Notes under the pieces: generated by a model | Databases searched by the model: none | What the model was told of the DNA's origin: nothing | Seen by the model: the letters and a program-made list of their open reading frames with translations, nothing else | Virus record (IMG/VR): IMGVR_UViG_3300045974_000132 | Location: 155,740 to 219,739 of that record | Strand: one strand, 5' to 3' | DNA from: a virus | Length of the DNA: 64,000 nt | Made by a program: the position numbers and the translations under genes | Shown here: positions 22,237-31,063 of the stretch, one piece after another | Numbering within the stretch: position 1 is the stretch's first letter | How the letters are laid out: each line of letters starts with the position of its first letter

Positions 22237-22731
22237 TTAATGAGCAAACTTGGCTTGAAGGGCAACAAGCTTGTTATCAGAAACAGTCCTGCTGTGTAAG
22301 CGGTTTAAGGATTCCGAAAGAAACTCACGAAAACCTTCGCTTGCTTGAACGGCGCGATTGATGACACACGGAACACGATGCCCTCTAATCGTTTGATACT
22401 GAACCTTCAGAACACGCGTGGCTTTCAGAATAGCGGGATTCAAAAAGCCTTCCTCAAAGGCAAACAGCTTCGGCTCGACCTGTTCGATCTTGCGAAGAGC
22501 CATGTTCTTTATACGGACAGCAAGGAAGTTGACCGTGGACAACAGATCACTACCCTTGCTCGACAATTCGCCATAAATGCGATACCAGCCAAAGCCGCTA
22601 GGATAGACAGTCATACCTCGAACACGGAAAGCACCGGACTTCTTCCCACCGCGAAGATGGGTAGCGATTGCCTTGTTGATTTGCAGGACTGCATACGAAA
22701 CGGTTTTGTGAACGTGCATAAAATAGCGCAT
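22237..22731 (-). CDS. Hypothetical protein (164 aa)
   Basis: ATG 22731 follows GAGGAAAACAAA, the leader type used by many genes up to 37 kb. First gene after the consensus promoter at 22800-22828. Basic, alpha/beta; no motif recognised. Confidence 0.65.
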   Translation of the reverse strand: MRYFMHVHKTVSYAVLQINKAIATHLRGGKKSGAFRVRGMTVYPSGFGWYRIYGELSSKGSDLLSTVNFLAVRIKNMALRKIEQVEPKLFAFEEGFLNPAILKATRVLKVQYQTIRGHRVPCVINRAVQASEGFREFLSESLNRLHSRTVSDNKLVALQAKFAH

Positions 22732-22799
22732 TTTGTTTTCCTCACGAATTGTCATTAATCAAGTTGTCGATCATAGAGGTGTGACTTCTACGTGTACGT

Positions 22800-22828
22800 A
22801 TTATAGCACAAAAATCAAAACTTGTCAA
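22800..22828 (-). promoter_or_regulatory. Consensus sigma70 promoter
   Basis: Minus strand TTGACA, 17-bp spacer, TATAAT: a perfect match. Directs transcription toward 22731 and the genes below. A strong host-type promoter expected to act immediately after infection. Confidence 0.9.
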
Positions 22829-22835
22829 GCCTGCT

Positions 22836-23060
22836 CTAGGTCTTCAGATTAGGCCGCTTTTCGTAAAAATGTTGAAACACGAGTTTTCGAGGATTGCAGA
22901 AACGCCCTGCTTTTGAAGACTTTTCTGATATGACAGGTATGTGCAAAAACTTGATCCCTTCTATATGCACAACACGTATAGAATCGTCATAAGGGGCGTG
23001 CCCTCTAACACGCCACCCTTCTTTCTTATCAAACGTTACGAGCAGGCTAGTAAAGGCCAT
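22836..23060 (-). CDS. Small hypothetical prot. (74 aa)
   Basis: ATG 23060 lies within the last codons of the upstream gene. Basic beta-rich protein; the stop is 8 nt from the promoter -35. No family recognised. Confidence 0.55.
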   Translation of the reverse strand: MAFTSLLVTFDKKEGWRVRGHAPYDDSIRVVHIEGIKFLHIPVISEKSSKAGRFCNPRKLVFQHFYEKRPNLKT

Positions 23061-23820
23061 TTTCGATTATCACTGGTTTCACAGTGAGCACCCAAATGTC
23101 AGGGTTTTCTTCATCCGCATCAGACACACCCCATTTGTAAGCATCAATGACAACAGCCCGGAATGACTTTGAAGAAATCAGTTTTTCGGTTTGAACGACA
23201 AGCGGAACACGAAACCCTTTCTTGAAACTTTCGACAATCGAGTTCAGTTCATCGACAAGCCCTTTCGGTACGGCACCGAGGTCGTCAACAGGCCATTCAA
23301 ATTTGGCTTTCTCAGGGCTTTGCTGCCAAACGAACTTGCGATTCTCAGATTCCGGCGCTGCTTGAGCTACCGAGTAGCGAGTGACATTCAGTAGCCCGTG
23401 CATTGCAGTCAGCCACTCATTCAGGGAAGTAGCGGACTTGCACTTAGCTTGAAGCTCCTTCCATTCTGCACGAATACGTTTGCTGCCGACTTGAATCTTG
23501 CGTGTGTTGGTCGTATCATCGACGGGCACTTCAAGAGTAGTGACTTTCGGAGGAAGCGGTACTACTTTGCAGTTATGGGTATGCGGAAGATCAGCCATGC
23601 CTTCATGCGTAAAGAAAGCATAGCTAGAAGGTAGTTGAATGTCGTCAGACCCAAGAAGTACATTGATGCCTTCAAGGGCAGTAGAAGCAGTAATGCCCCC
23701 GCGATCAATGAAAGGTAGGCTGTATTTCAAGCACAATTGCGTGACAGTATATTCTGCATCAGCAGACCAGCGATCACCTACAACGCGAATTTTCAGAGAG
23801 CTTTCAGTTGTTGTGTTCAT
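23047..23820 (-). CDS. Hypothetical protein, paralogue of 27056-27649 (257 aa)
   Basis: ATG 23820. A central helical block, VGSKRIRAEWKELQAK...LNEWLTAMHGLLNVTRYS, aligns with IGTRRVRKEWKALADQ...FDEVLALLHDLIETPKYA of the 197-aa protein near 27 kb, and both end in a beta-rich domain. The two form a phage-specific family; the N-terminal 100 residues are extra here. Function unknown. Confidence 0.68.
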   Translation of the reverse strand: MNTTTESSLKIRVVGDRWSADAEYTVTQLCLKYSLPFIDRGGITASTALEGINVLLGSDDIQLPSSYAFFTHEGMADLPHTHNCKVVPLPPKVTTLEVPVDDTTNTRKIQVGSKRIRAEWKELQAKCKSATSLNEWLTAMHGLLNVTRYSVAQAAPESENRKFVWQQSPEKAKFEWPVDDLGAVPKGLVDELNSIVESFKKGFRVPLVVQTEKLISSKSFRAVVIDAYKWGVSDADEENPDIWVLTVKPVIIENGLY

Positions 23821-24154
23821 GTTTGTTTTCGATAGGTAGTTTGGAGGACTTGATAAGAGGGAAGGCTATCTTGTTTGCTTTGTGTTCAAGAGCTTTAAGA
23901 ACAGCTTCTTCAAGGATGCGATCCCAGTTTGCTTCAACGATCTTGCTGATTTTGGTAACGGCAGCATCGGAGCAGATCAATGCGGTTACCGTTTCTTCAA
24001 CGGCCCCATAAGCAATGCCCTTAGTACCGCTGTACTTACCGTCATTGAATTGCGAGTTGATTATTTGGATAGCTGTCGTCCGAGCTTCTTGCTCAATCTT
24101 TGCCTGAAGGTCTTTCTCGTTGATAGAGATAGCGATTGGGATCTTAACTTCCAT
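23804..24154 (-). CDS. Hypothetical protein (116 aa)
   Basis: ATG 24154 chosen over two upstream in-frame starts because AAGGA is optimally placed. Helical with an isoleucine-rich start; no motif. Overlaps the paralogue gene downstream. Confidence 0.6.
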   Translation of the reverse strand: MEVKIPIAISINEKDLQAKIEQEARTTAIQIINSQFNDGKYSGTKGIAYGAVEETVTALICSDAAVTKISKIVEANWDRILEEAVLKALEHKANKIAFPLIKSSKLPIENKHEHNN

Positions 24155-24905
24155 TTTCGTCATCCTTGTTATAAGGGCCGGCATTACGCAAGCAGCTATT
24201 AATTTTGAAACCGATTACCCTAGTGTCTTCTTGAGCGAAGAGGTCTTCACGCAAAGATACAATGTTATTGGTAATCTTCAGCAGGTTCTTGATCCAGCGA
24301 GACATGATAGCTGTATGGCTTGAAGACACCATTGCATCTTCTGGGAAACCAAGCAGCGGCTCAGAATGACGATTGGTAAAAGCTTCTTGCGTCCATTCTG
24401 TCTCAGCGCAGATTTCACCCAGGCGCTTACTACAGTCATGGGCCTTGTACATCAAGCAAGCAAGTTCTTCGGCTGACACAGATACCGTCATGTTCTTGAT
24501 CTTACGGATTTCTTGCAGCTTGGCAGCACTGTCTTCAAAGTGTTCATCTGCAAGACTGAGGACTCCAATGTACTCGCCTGGATTATCAGACCAGTCAGAG
24601 CAGTCATCGACAAGAACGCGCATGTCGTAACCAGTGTCACGATCAAAATCTTTTGTGATCCAAACGTCACCCATGCGAGAAGCGCCGGTCATGCGAAAAC
24701 GTTTACCTTCATACGTGCAAAACAACTTGTGTTTTTTAATCCACTCAGGCCAATCCATTTGAAAGACAGCGGCCAGCCTGTATAAGAACAGACAGAAACG
24801 AGCATACTTTTGTCCAACAGATTGTTTGCCCGTATCAAAAGCATCCACCCAGTCATCTACATGAGTAGGATCTTTCTTTTCTGCACTACTTTTGTTCTTT
24901 GTCAT
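24144..24905 (-). CDS. Hypothetical protein (253 aa)
   Basis: ATG 24905. Alpha/beta acidic protein with scattered Cys; no catalytic motif recognised. Member of the overlapping early-type gene run. Confidence 0.62.
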   Translation of the reverse strand: MTKNKSSAEKKDPTHVDDWVDAFDTGKQSVGQKYARFCLFLYRLAAVFQMDWPEWIKKHKLFCTYEGKRFRMTGASRMGDVWITKDFDRDTGYDMRVLVDDCSDWSDNPGEYIGVLSLADEHFEDSAAKLQEIRKIKNMTVSVSAEELACLMYKAHDCSKRLGEICAETEWTQEAFTNRHSEPLLGFPEDAMVSSSHTAIMSRWIKNLLKITNNIVSLREDLFAQEDTRVIGFKINSCLRNAGPYNKDDENGS

Positions 24906-25422
24906 TTTGTTCTTTCAAGTTCACGTTTGAAGTAAAGTTAGGTTTGAGCTTTTCCAGAAGTTCTGGTGTAAACTCAATAATTTCAACAGGCTTACGTATG
25001 CAAGTACGAAAAATCCGTGACTGAGATTGAAACTCCTCGAGCGAAGAACCGTAGCCTGTTTTATAAAACTTTTCGCCAGGTGCAGTTTTTAGTATCTGCT
25101 CAATAGACTTTGAAAGGTCTACCTTCGCACGACTATTAACAATGCCTAGACCGTAACGCTTGTTCCACTTTTTTTGAATACGCTTGTGGTACGTTTCAGA
25201 CATCCAGCGTTTCTTTTTGTGTTGCCTGCCGTACATTGAATAGTACGCATTCTTCATTGACTGGTCACGTATAGAATGACCGTGCAACCGCTTTACAACT
25301 GAAGCTTTCCCAGCTTGATTGGGAATATGGAATACTGCTTTTCCTCCCATTGCACGAAGATCAGCAAGCATCTTTTCTTGATAAGGATGAAGAGGGAATG
25401 AAGTACCTATGTCAGCAATCAT
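24886..25422 (-). CDS. Hypothetical basic protein (178 aa)
   Basis: ATG 25422 overlaps the upstream stop by 11 nt. PLHPYQEKMLADLRAMGGKAVFHIPNQAGKASVV recalls the start of a helicase or terminase ATPase (Q-motif then a degenerate Walker A), but Gly-Lys-Ala replaces Gly-Lys-Thr and the rest is short and very basic. Probably not an active ATPase. Confidence 0.55.
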   Translation of the reverse strand: MIADIGTSFPLHPYQEKMLADLRAMGGKAVFHIPNQAGKASVVKRLHGHSIRDQSMKNAYYSMYGRQHKKKRWMSETYHKRIQKKWNKRYGLGIVNSRAKVDLSKSIEQILKTAPGEKFYKTGYGSSLEEFQSQSRIFRTCIRKPVEIIEFTPELLEKLKPNFTSNVNLKEQNDKEQK

Positions 25423-25717
25423 CTTCGTCATCGTCATCATCCTCGATTTCAATCTCTTCATCGTTTTCATCTTCTTCGGATTGAAGCATGTCTGTTACGA
25501 ACTGAAGAGTTTCAGGTGTTGCACGACTAACTAGTTCAAGGTGTTCTGGATCATACCAAGAACAACCGTTAACGGCATACTGCAAGCAACCGCCGTCAAG
25601 GGAAGCATCTGACACAACAAAAAAGTCACCACTAGGTGTAAACTTCCTGTCAGTAGTTGATTGCTCAGTGAAGTTGACAACGTCACCGATTGCAAGAGAT
25701 ACACAAACTTCAGGCAT
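25412..25717 (-). CDS. Hypothetical protein with acidic tail (101 aa)
   Basis: ATG 25717 with GGGAG. Small beta domain containing a WYDPEHLELV element, then an Asp/Glu-only tail (EIEIEDDDDDEDD). Unknown. Confidence 0.62.
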   Translation of the reverse strand: MPEVCVSLAIGDVVNFTEQSTTDRKFTPSGDFFVVSDASLDGGCLQYAVNGCSWYDPEHLELVSRATPETLQFVTDMLQSEEDENDEEIEIEDDDDDEDDC

Positions 25718-25718
25718 T

Positions 25719-25967
25719 TTAATTACTCCCAATATAGGAATTCAGAAGAGTACGTGCATGTAAAACAGATGTATTCCACTCACCTGCAATGGATACATAC
25801 AGTAAGTCTTTAGCACACTCACGGAGGCGCGTTTCAGACAGATCATACGCCAGACACCAATACAAACGAGCAGGTGTCTTTGTCCAGTATTCGCCAAATT
25901 GATGTTCAAGTGTTACAGCATTCCACTTTGCAAGAAACTCTTCAGGCGTCTTTACTTCACCGGCCAT
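25719..25967 (-). CDS. Hypothetical protein (82 aa)
   Basis: ATG 25967 follows AGGAGA. Helical, Trp-rich. No family recognised. Confidence 0.6.
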   Translation of the reverse strand: MAGEVKTPEEFLAKWNAVTLEHQFGEYWTKTPARLYWCLAYDLSETRLRECAKDLLYVSIAGEWNTSVLHARTLLNSYIGSN

Positions 25968-25968
25968 A

Positions 25969-26511
25969 CTAGTCTCCTGTGATGAAAGCGATTTCGTGAA
26001 TGATAGGATGAACGATACGCACAGGCCATACGTCAGAGTCACCGTCGATGTATCGAATAGCATCTTCCACCGTATTGAAATCACCTACGTGATTCTCGTA
26101 ATAGCCTTCGCCGTCAGGTTGTGAGAAGATAGCGATAGGTGAGCGACAAGCACCTTCGCTTACGCCTATCGTACTCATTGAAACTTGATACCCTTTGTAA
26201 GCAAACTGGGCACACGCATCAATGGGATTGTTCTTGTCGAGAATGACAAAGTCCTGAACAGGTCGATAACGTGCAAGCCAACGATCTTGCAATTCATTGT
26301 AGTTATATCGTTCATTCAAAAATTTGAAGTGAGGAGTGTCATCATCAGCCCAAGTATAAGTAGCAAAGGGCTCCTTGGAGTAATGAATCGTTACACCGTC
26401 ACCTGCAAACATAACGGTTTCAACAATATGAAGAGGGATGCCGATTTTGCTGAGTTGATACAAAAGCTTGCCTGCACAGCGACCAGCACTGCGATATTCA
26501 CCATAAGCCAT
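25969..26511 (-). CDS. Hypothetical protein (180 aa)
   Basis: ATG 26511 preceded by GGAAGAAAACAAA. The protein has a helical N-terminus and Tyr-rich middle; no recognised motif. Confidence 0.62.
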   Translation of the reverse strand: MAYGEYRSAGRCAGKLLYQLSKIGIPLHIVETVMFAGDGVTIHYSKEPFATYTWADDDTPHFKFLNERYNYNELQDRWLARYRPVQDFVILDKNNPIDACAQFAYKGYQVSMSTIGVSEGACRSPIAIFSQPDGEGYYENHVGDFNTVEDAIRYIDGDSDVWPVRIVHPIIHEIAFITGD

Positions 26512-26740
26512 TTTGTTTTCTTCCAAAATTGTTTTGTTGACCTTTGAGGCGCCGGGCGTCAGATTCGAGTTTGAGGATACGCTTTTCCAACGCTTCTTTA
26601 TCTTCCTTGAAACTCGCTTCTGCTTTATCGACAGATGAACCTGTCCCGCAGTCTTGTTGCCATCCATACTGCTTTGCAGATTCTTCAAAAGAGTCAACAA
26701 GCTTTTGTGAAGTCTTACTGAGTTTGATTTTCGCAGCCAT
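26498..26740 (-). CDS. Small coiled-coil protein (80 aa)
   Basis: ATG 26740 with the GAGGAGAAACAAA leader. KEDKEALEKRILKLESDARRLKGQQ is heptad-like, so coiled coil is likely. Unknown role. Confidence 0.6.
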   Translation of the reverse strand: MAAKIKLSKTSQKLVDSFEESAKQYGWQQDCGTGSSVDKAEASFKEDKEALEKRILKLESDARRLKGQQNNFGRKQNGLW

Positions 26741-26753
26741 TTTGTTTCTCCTC

Positions 26754-27059
26754 TTAGTAGTCGATGCTTTCGCCAAGGCCAGAAAGAGCGCAGGCCAAGG
26801 TCATGTAGTTGCTACCAAGCTTTGATATAGCTGCCGACAGCTTGATTGCAGAGTGAGCAATGTCACTACCTGAAAGAGGCACCTGAAACCCTTCATGGCC
26901 TGCAAGAGCTTTACTCATGGTATTCAAGTAGATTGACGTAGTTTGGTGTGCGCAGGCTGCTTCACCCTGTGCTTCCTTGATTGCAGTAACGATTGCTTGC
27001 ACTGTTGTATCCTTATCGTGCCAACTAGCAATTGTAAGGAGTTCAGCTTGAGTGGTCAT
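26754..27059 (-). CDS. Hypothetical helical protein (101 aa)
   Basis: ATG 27059 overlaps the previous stop (ATGA). Ala/Ser-rich helices; no motif. Confidence 0.58.
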   Translation of the reverse strand: MTTQAELLTIASWHDKDTTVQAIVTAIKEAQGEAACAHQTTSIYLNTMSKALAGHEGFQVPLSGSDIAHSAIKLSAAISKLGSNYMTLACALSGLGESIDY

Positions 27060-27649
27060 AAGAAAGCATTCCCAGGAAGAGTTTCAAGAATAAGAATTAC
27101 GGGAGTGATAACAACAGCCGTCGCATACGATATTGAATCGTTGTGCCCACCACCCGTCGATACTTCCTTGAAAGAGACAGTCAAGCATCTGGGCACTTCT
27201 ACTGTACCCTTAGTCATATAAAGAGAAGCTTGAACAATCCCCATTTCATAGTCTTCAAGGAAGTCGCGCATCCGCTCTTTGAATAATTCAGGGAACTTAA
27301 TTTCAGAAGTTTGCCCATCGACAAAAGCAAATGTACCCATGCCTGCTTTGTCACGTACCCACTTAACTTCAGTAGGCTTACCGGAAGCTGGATCGAAAGC
27401 AGAAGCTTTTGCAGTTGCGTACTTGGGAGTTTCAATAAGATCGTGCAACAGCGCAAGAACTTCATCGAAGTTGGAAGACTTCTTAATCTGGTCAGCAAGA
27501 GCTTTCCACTCCTTGCGAACCCTCCTCGTACCGATAGTGGGAAGAAGAGTCTTCACTTCTTCAACAGACGGTTTGATCTTTGGAGCGGGCACAGCTTTCA
27601 GAATTTTAAAAGCGTCAACCAGAACATTGGGTTTCTTAGTAACAGGCAT
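27056..27649 (-). CDS. Hypothetical protein, paralogue of 23047-23820 (197 aa)
   Basis: ATG 27649. Shares the R-x-R-x-EWK-x-L and helical block with the 257-aa protein at 23 kb, and both end in a beta-rich segment before a short hydrophobic terminus. A duplicated early-gene family. Function unknown. Confidence 0.66.
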   Translation of the reverse strand: MPVTKKPNVLVDAFKILKAVPAPKIKPSVEEVKTLLPTIGTRRVRKEWKALADQIKKSSNFDEVLALLHDLIETPKYATAKASAFDPASGKPTEVKWVRDKAGMGTFAFVDGQTSEIKFPELFKERMRDFLEDYEMGIVQASLYMTKGTVEVPRCLTVSFKEVSTGGGHNDSISYATAVVITPVILILETLPGNAFL

Positions 27650-27667
27650 GGTAAATCTCCAGACGTT

Positions 27668-28537
27668 TTATTGTTGCAGTTTGCGACGCAGATAAGGATA
27701 CTCAAGGGCTAAGATTTCGCGCAACTCGCGGTCATCATTCAGCCTAAACCAATTCGCTTGTTTCAAAATCATTTCTTCAGAGCCGCTCTTGATAAACATC
27801 GCAACAGCAAGCACCTGATCTAACATAGGCGTGTCTTTCATATACACGCACAGGTTTGCTACATGCACATCAGACTTAGTGTGCAGAGACAAAGCATAGG
27901 GTGTGCTATGCCCAGGCCGCTCTGTTCTGTCCATTACGCTATGATACGCTTTCTTGATTACAAACTTGAACAGACTTTCAGGGTGTGCAACTTCTACAGT
28001 GTCACCCTTCAAGAATATTCTTGCTTCTTCCTCAAAGCCTACGTTCAGCATAAGCTTCAAGGCACGCTTGATCGAACTCTTTGTTCTACGCTCTCTCGCA
28101 AGTGCAACCTTCTTTGCAATCTGGAAGCCAGCCCTGTTAATCGGCGGACTAACTCCTGCATTGTATATGAAATAGTTTGTACCATTGATTGCAATACTAC
28201 CTTGAACAATTGCAGTGCTGCTAGTAGTGGTGGGTACGAATATCCCACTACCACCTGAAACATAAAAGCCGTTAGTCGTAGCAGCAGTTGAAGTAGTGCT
28301 TACAAGGATGTTAGTCGAAGTGGCTGTCTGATAAAAGCGAATGTCAGTACCGTTTGAGGGAACTAGCATATAGCCATTTACAACCAAGTTGCTGCCTGGA
28401 GTAGTTACACAAGCTGCTTCTATCTCAGGTGGAATCCTACTCGATACTATCTGAAGTGAATTCGCTTCAATAGCAGCATTAAACAACCCAGCAGCTACTG
28501 GCGGATTTTGATAGGTTGTTTGTGCTTGAACAGGCAT
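27668..28537 (-). CDS. Hypothetical two-domain protein (289 aa)
   Basis: ATG 28537 with AGGAGG. Residues 1-140 are Thr/Ser/Gly-rich and beta-like, reminiscent of a fibre or carbohydrate-binding domain; residues 140-289 are basic and helical (KKVALARERRTKSSIKRALK). The halves differ in composition, suggesting fusion. No family recognised. Confidence 0.62.
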   Translation of the reverse strand: MPVQAQTTYQNPPVAAGLFNAAIEANSLQIVSSRIPPEIEAACVTTPGSNLVVNGYMLVPSNGTDIRFYQTATSTNILVSTTSTAATTNGFYVSGGSGIFVPTTTSSTAIVQGSIAINGTNYFIYNAGVSPPINRAGFQIAKKVALARERRTKSSIKRALKLMLNVGFEEEARIFLKGDTVEVAHPESLFKFVIKKAYHSVMDRTERPGHSTPYALSLHTKSDVHVANLCVYMKDTPMLDQVLAVAMFIKSGSEEMILKQANWFRLNDDRELREILALEYPYLRRKLQQ

Positions 28538-28538
28538 A

Positions 28539-29024
28539 CTAGCCTCCTGCGAGTGGCCTTACTGCAAGGCTTTGCTCTTCCATAACATCTTCTGCTTTGC
28601 TGAGGCGCTTGATAGCGTCCATCGTGCGATTCTTGGACTGACGTTTGCTCAAATGCGCGTGGCCGTCACGAACGGCAGACGCAACATCAACGTCGTCCAT
28701 TGCTTTGGTGAAGCGTTCAAAATCTTCGTCGGAGATGATAAGCGATTCGAGCTTATCCAGATTCTTCTCAGTGACCTTGACTTCACGGTACATACGAAGA
28801 AGCGGAATCTTTCTCGTAGTGAAGAACGTAAAACCCTCAGCCATTTTCTTGCGAACCATTTCGAGAATCTTTTCACGGTTCTGTTCGTCCCAGGTGAGCG
28901 TAATGTCACCGGACATATTCATAAACGTGATACACGGAATGTCCTTCAGATGCTCTTGAGCAACCTGCTCGGCATCACAATCAGGGCAGACAACATTGTT
29001 AGTACGACCATGCTTTTCACAAGA
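28539..29024 (-). CDS. Zinc-knuckle protein (161 aa)
   Basis: ATG 29024 (AAGGAG). N-terminal CEKHG...VVCPDCDAEQ is a Cys/His-Cys-x2-Cys knuckle; the body is helical with a VDVASAVRDG element. Upstream are a hairpin and an ACTGTAAATA promoter element, unlike most genes in this block. Confidence 0.65.
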   Translation of the reverse strand, partial: SCEKHGRTNNVVCPDCDAEQVAQEHLKDIPCITFMNMSGDITLTWDEQNREKILEMVRKKMAEGFTFFTTRKIPLLRMYREVKVTEKNLDKLESLIISDEDFERFTKAMDDVDVASAVRDGHAHLSKRQSKNRTMDAIKRLSKAEDVMEEQSLAVRPLAGG

Positions 29025-29053
29025 CATTTGGAACTCCTTCAAGGACAATGAAT

Positions 29054-29086
29054 AATGCCCAGCTAAAATGAACTCTAGCTGGGCAA
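29054..29086 (-). promoter_or_regulatory. Leader hairpin of the zinc-knuckle gene
   Basis: GCCCAGCTA / TAGCTGGGC stem lies between the promoter element (29104-29111) and the start at 29024. No U-run follows on the minus strand, so a stability or translation-control hairpin is likelier than a terminator. Confidence 0.4.
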
Positions 29087-29103
29087 TTTTACTACACTAT
29101 CTA

Positions 29104-29111
29104 TTTACAGT
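29104..29111 (-). promoter_or_regulatory. ACTGTAAATA promoter element
   Basis: TACTGTAAATAGATAG on the minus strand, between two genes, 80 nt upstream of the 29024 start. Confidence 0.48.
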
Positions 29112-29112
29112 A

Positions 29113-29376
29113 TTAGCGGTCTTCCGCTGCAATCAAGTCCTTGTGGATTTCAATTGACAGCTTACCCGTCACACTGAGCTTGCAGGTTGCAATCAGAAAG
29201 CCGAAATTGGAATTGCTGAACTCCACAACGTCCCCCGGCTGGCCTTCCAGAATTGCCAGTCCTACTGCGCGAGGGATTGCTGTGGAGATTTTCACGTAGT
29301 AACGTGACCAGACAAGTTCTTTACCGCGATGCAGTTGTGCCAAAATGGGACGCTTGTGATGCTTAACAGCAGGCAT
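29113..29376 (-). CDS. Hypothetical protein (87 aa)
   Basis: ATG 29376, AAGGAAG. Beta-rich small protein (GQPGDVVEFSNSNFGFLIATCKLS) of unknown role. Confidence 0.6.
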   Translation of the reverse strand: MPAVKHHKRPILAQLHRGKELVWSRYYVKISTAIPRAVGLAILEGQPGDVVEFSNSNFGFLIATCKLSVTGKLSIEIHKDLIAAEDR

Positions 29377-29470
29377 TTTATTCTTCCTTGACGTTGTGGG
29401 AGTGAAAGTGAAAGTTTCAACAAAATGATGTAGGATACTCGATACTGACTTGAATACCCTACCGCGTTTG

Positions 29471-29806
29471 TCAACTACCTGATCGACTCAACGTTACGTG
29501 ATACGGTTCTTTGGGATGATTCTCAAAGCAGGTAGCACAGAATAACACGCGCCATTCAAGCTGCACTTCAATAACAGCAGCAGACTCCGCACTGACCAGC
29601 CACGCAAGGAGCAACTTGCTATCAAGACTGCTTCCATCTGTATAGAAAGCGGGATCAAAAGCCCCATTCATTTCCAGATACAGTGCAGTTTGCTCCTTCA
29701 GCTTGGTTTGAAATGCTGCAAGCTTAGGTGAGCGTAAGATCGCTTTGTCTGCAATTTTTCTAGCACCTGCTACAATCTCATCCCAATTCATCGGGGGCTT
29801 TTCCAT
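29471..29806 (-). CDS. Hypothetical protein (111 aa)
   Basis: ATG 29806 is supported by AAGGAG; upstream in-frame starts are not. Helical N-terminal half, CATCFENH near the end. Unknown. Confidence 0.6.
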   Translation of the reverse strand: MEKPPMNWDEIVAGARKIADKAILRSPKLAAFQTKLKEQTALYLEMNGAFDPAFYTDGSSLDSKLLLAWLVSAESAAVIEVQLEWRVLFCATCFENHPKEPYHVTLSRSGS

Positions 29807-29807
29807 T

Positions 29808-30059
29808 TCAAAACTCCTTTTTAGGGTTACGATACACCACTTGTTCCAGAAGCGGTGCAATGTCTGCATCAAGAGCAACTTCGCGCATTTCAAGTTCGTC
29901 GCGCTTGGCCAACAACGGCGCAATTTGCTCAACCATGATTATTCGGATTTGAAGATCAACTGCTCTACGTGCAGCAGCAACCCTTTGACGCTCAGAATCC
30001 AGGATTGCAATCTTCAGCCCTTCTGCACTAACTTTTGATTCCTGGATAACATAATTCAC
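29808..30059 (-). CDS. Hypothetical coiled-coil protein (83 aa)
   Basis: GTG 30059 follows AAGGA at proper spacing. Long charged helix (SERQRVAAARRAVDLQIRI) predicted coiled coil. Unknown. Confidence 0.58.
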   Translation of the reverse strand: MNYVIQESKVSAEGLKIAILDSERQRVAAARRAVDLQIRIIMVEQIAPLLAKRDELEMREVALDADIAPLLEQVVYRNPKKEF

Positions 30060-30061
30060 AG

Positions 30062-30517
30062 TTAGTCCTTCCACTTATTGTTAACAGCATCCACCTGACG
30101 TTCACCCCACTGCAATTCAATGGCACCTTCTTTCACAGCAGGGAGTTCAGACATAGGCACAACATAAACGGGATACATAGTAATACCCATTTTGTAAAAC
30201 TTCACCATACGATGATGGCCGTCTATTGGGCACATACCACCACCGCGTTCTTCTGATAAGGGTGTAACAAACCCAGGTAGCTTATAATGATCTATGTTAA
30301 GCTGCTCAACCCGAGCTTCGTCGATTTCACGCTTCTCATACAAGAAGTCAATTACCTCTTTAGACAAGAAGATATTTGTTTGTGTCCACTTATCAGGGTT
30401 TGCACTCACAGCTTCCCGCAAACTGCTAACATCAACGACAAAGGGAATGTCAGAGGATGTGAATGTCTCTCTTGCCAGCCCAGCTTCGATCAAAGCCATT
30501 GCTTCACTTTTAGTCAT
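30062..30517 (-). CDS. ParB/Srx-like domain protein
   Basis: 151 aa from ATG 30517 (GAGGTGG). GGMCPIDGHHRMVKFYKMGITMYPVYVV matches the ParB-N/sulfiredoxin core D-G-H-H-R followed by a helix and a strand. In this superfamily the motif binds nucleotide. Phage members are often stand-alone; DNA-partition or enzymatic roles cannot be separated here. Confidence 0.75.
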   Translation of the reverse strand: MTKSEAMALIEAGLARETFTSSDIPFVVDVSSLREAVSANPDKWTQTNIFLSKEVIDFLYEKREIDEARVEQLNIDHYKLPGFVTPLSEERGGGMCPIDGHHRMVKFYKMGITMYPVYVVPMSELPAVKEGAIELQWGERQVDAVNNKWKD

Positions 30518-30535
30518 TATGCCACCTCTTAGAAA

Positions 30536-30570
30536 GACTTAATCAAGTAGCCTGTTTCCAAGCTACTCTG
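30536..30570 (-). promoter_or_regulatory. Leader hairpin flanked by TTTAACA and TGATTAAG
   Basis: GTAGC / GCTAC stem between TTTAACA and TTGATTAAGT, just upstream of the start at 30517. Two relatives lie at 31660 and 36650; the family is described in the findings. Confidence 0.4.
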
Positions 30571-30580
30571 TTAAATAGTT

Positions 30581-31063
30581 CTACGGCTTTTGGTCAGATC
30601 GGAGTACTACCATTTGTTCTGACATACCATAGTTATGAAGAATAACACGGCATTGCGATTGAGCATAGTGAGATTGTAAAAACTCACATGTAACATCCCG
30701 CGTATCGAGCCATCTTGGGCCTTCTTTACTAAACCACTTCTTGCGCGAACTGGAATAGATAGCGTAGGTGAAGGGCTGTTCAGCGGCTTCATAAAGATCG
30801 TCAGCAGGGCCACCTTCTGCATCAGTTTCATTCAATGCGAGTTCGGCTGCACAGTCTTCAGCAACCTCACGACCGAATTCTTCGCAATACAGAATACCGA
30901 CGCGCTCATACGAGTCAGGCAGGCCTTCTGCTTCTTTCACAACAAGGCAGCCTTTGTGGTCGGGCGTATCGTAGTGAATCTCGAAAGCGCCGTCTGTTTC
31001 AAACAACTCGACGCGCAAAGCTTGCCCAGGCTTCAGAGTAACGACAACAGGTTCAAGTTTCAT
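30581..31063 (-). CDS. Hypothetical protein (160 aa)
   Basis: ATG 31063, AAGGGGAAG. Acidic alpha/beta protein with AVVRL-like beta strands at the C-terminus; no motif recognised. Follows the small 55-aa frame directly. Confidence 0.62.
   Translation of the reverse strand: MKLEPVVVTLKPGQALRVELFETDGAFEIHYDTPDHKGCLVVKEAEGLPDSYERVGILYCEEFGREVAEDCAAELALNETDAEGGPADDLYEAAEQPFTYAIYSSSRKKWFSKEGPRWLDTRDVTCEFLQSHYAQSQCRVILHNYGMSEQMVVLRSDQKP

Noticed and set aside
24886-25422. Terminase or helicase fragment
   Set aside because: Only a vague Q-motif and a broken Walker A resemble one; no Walker B or nuclease motif follows.
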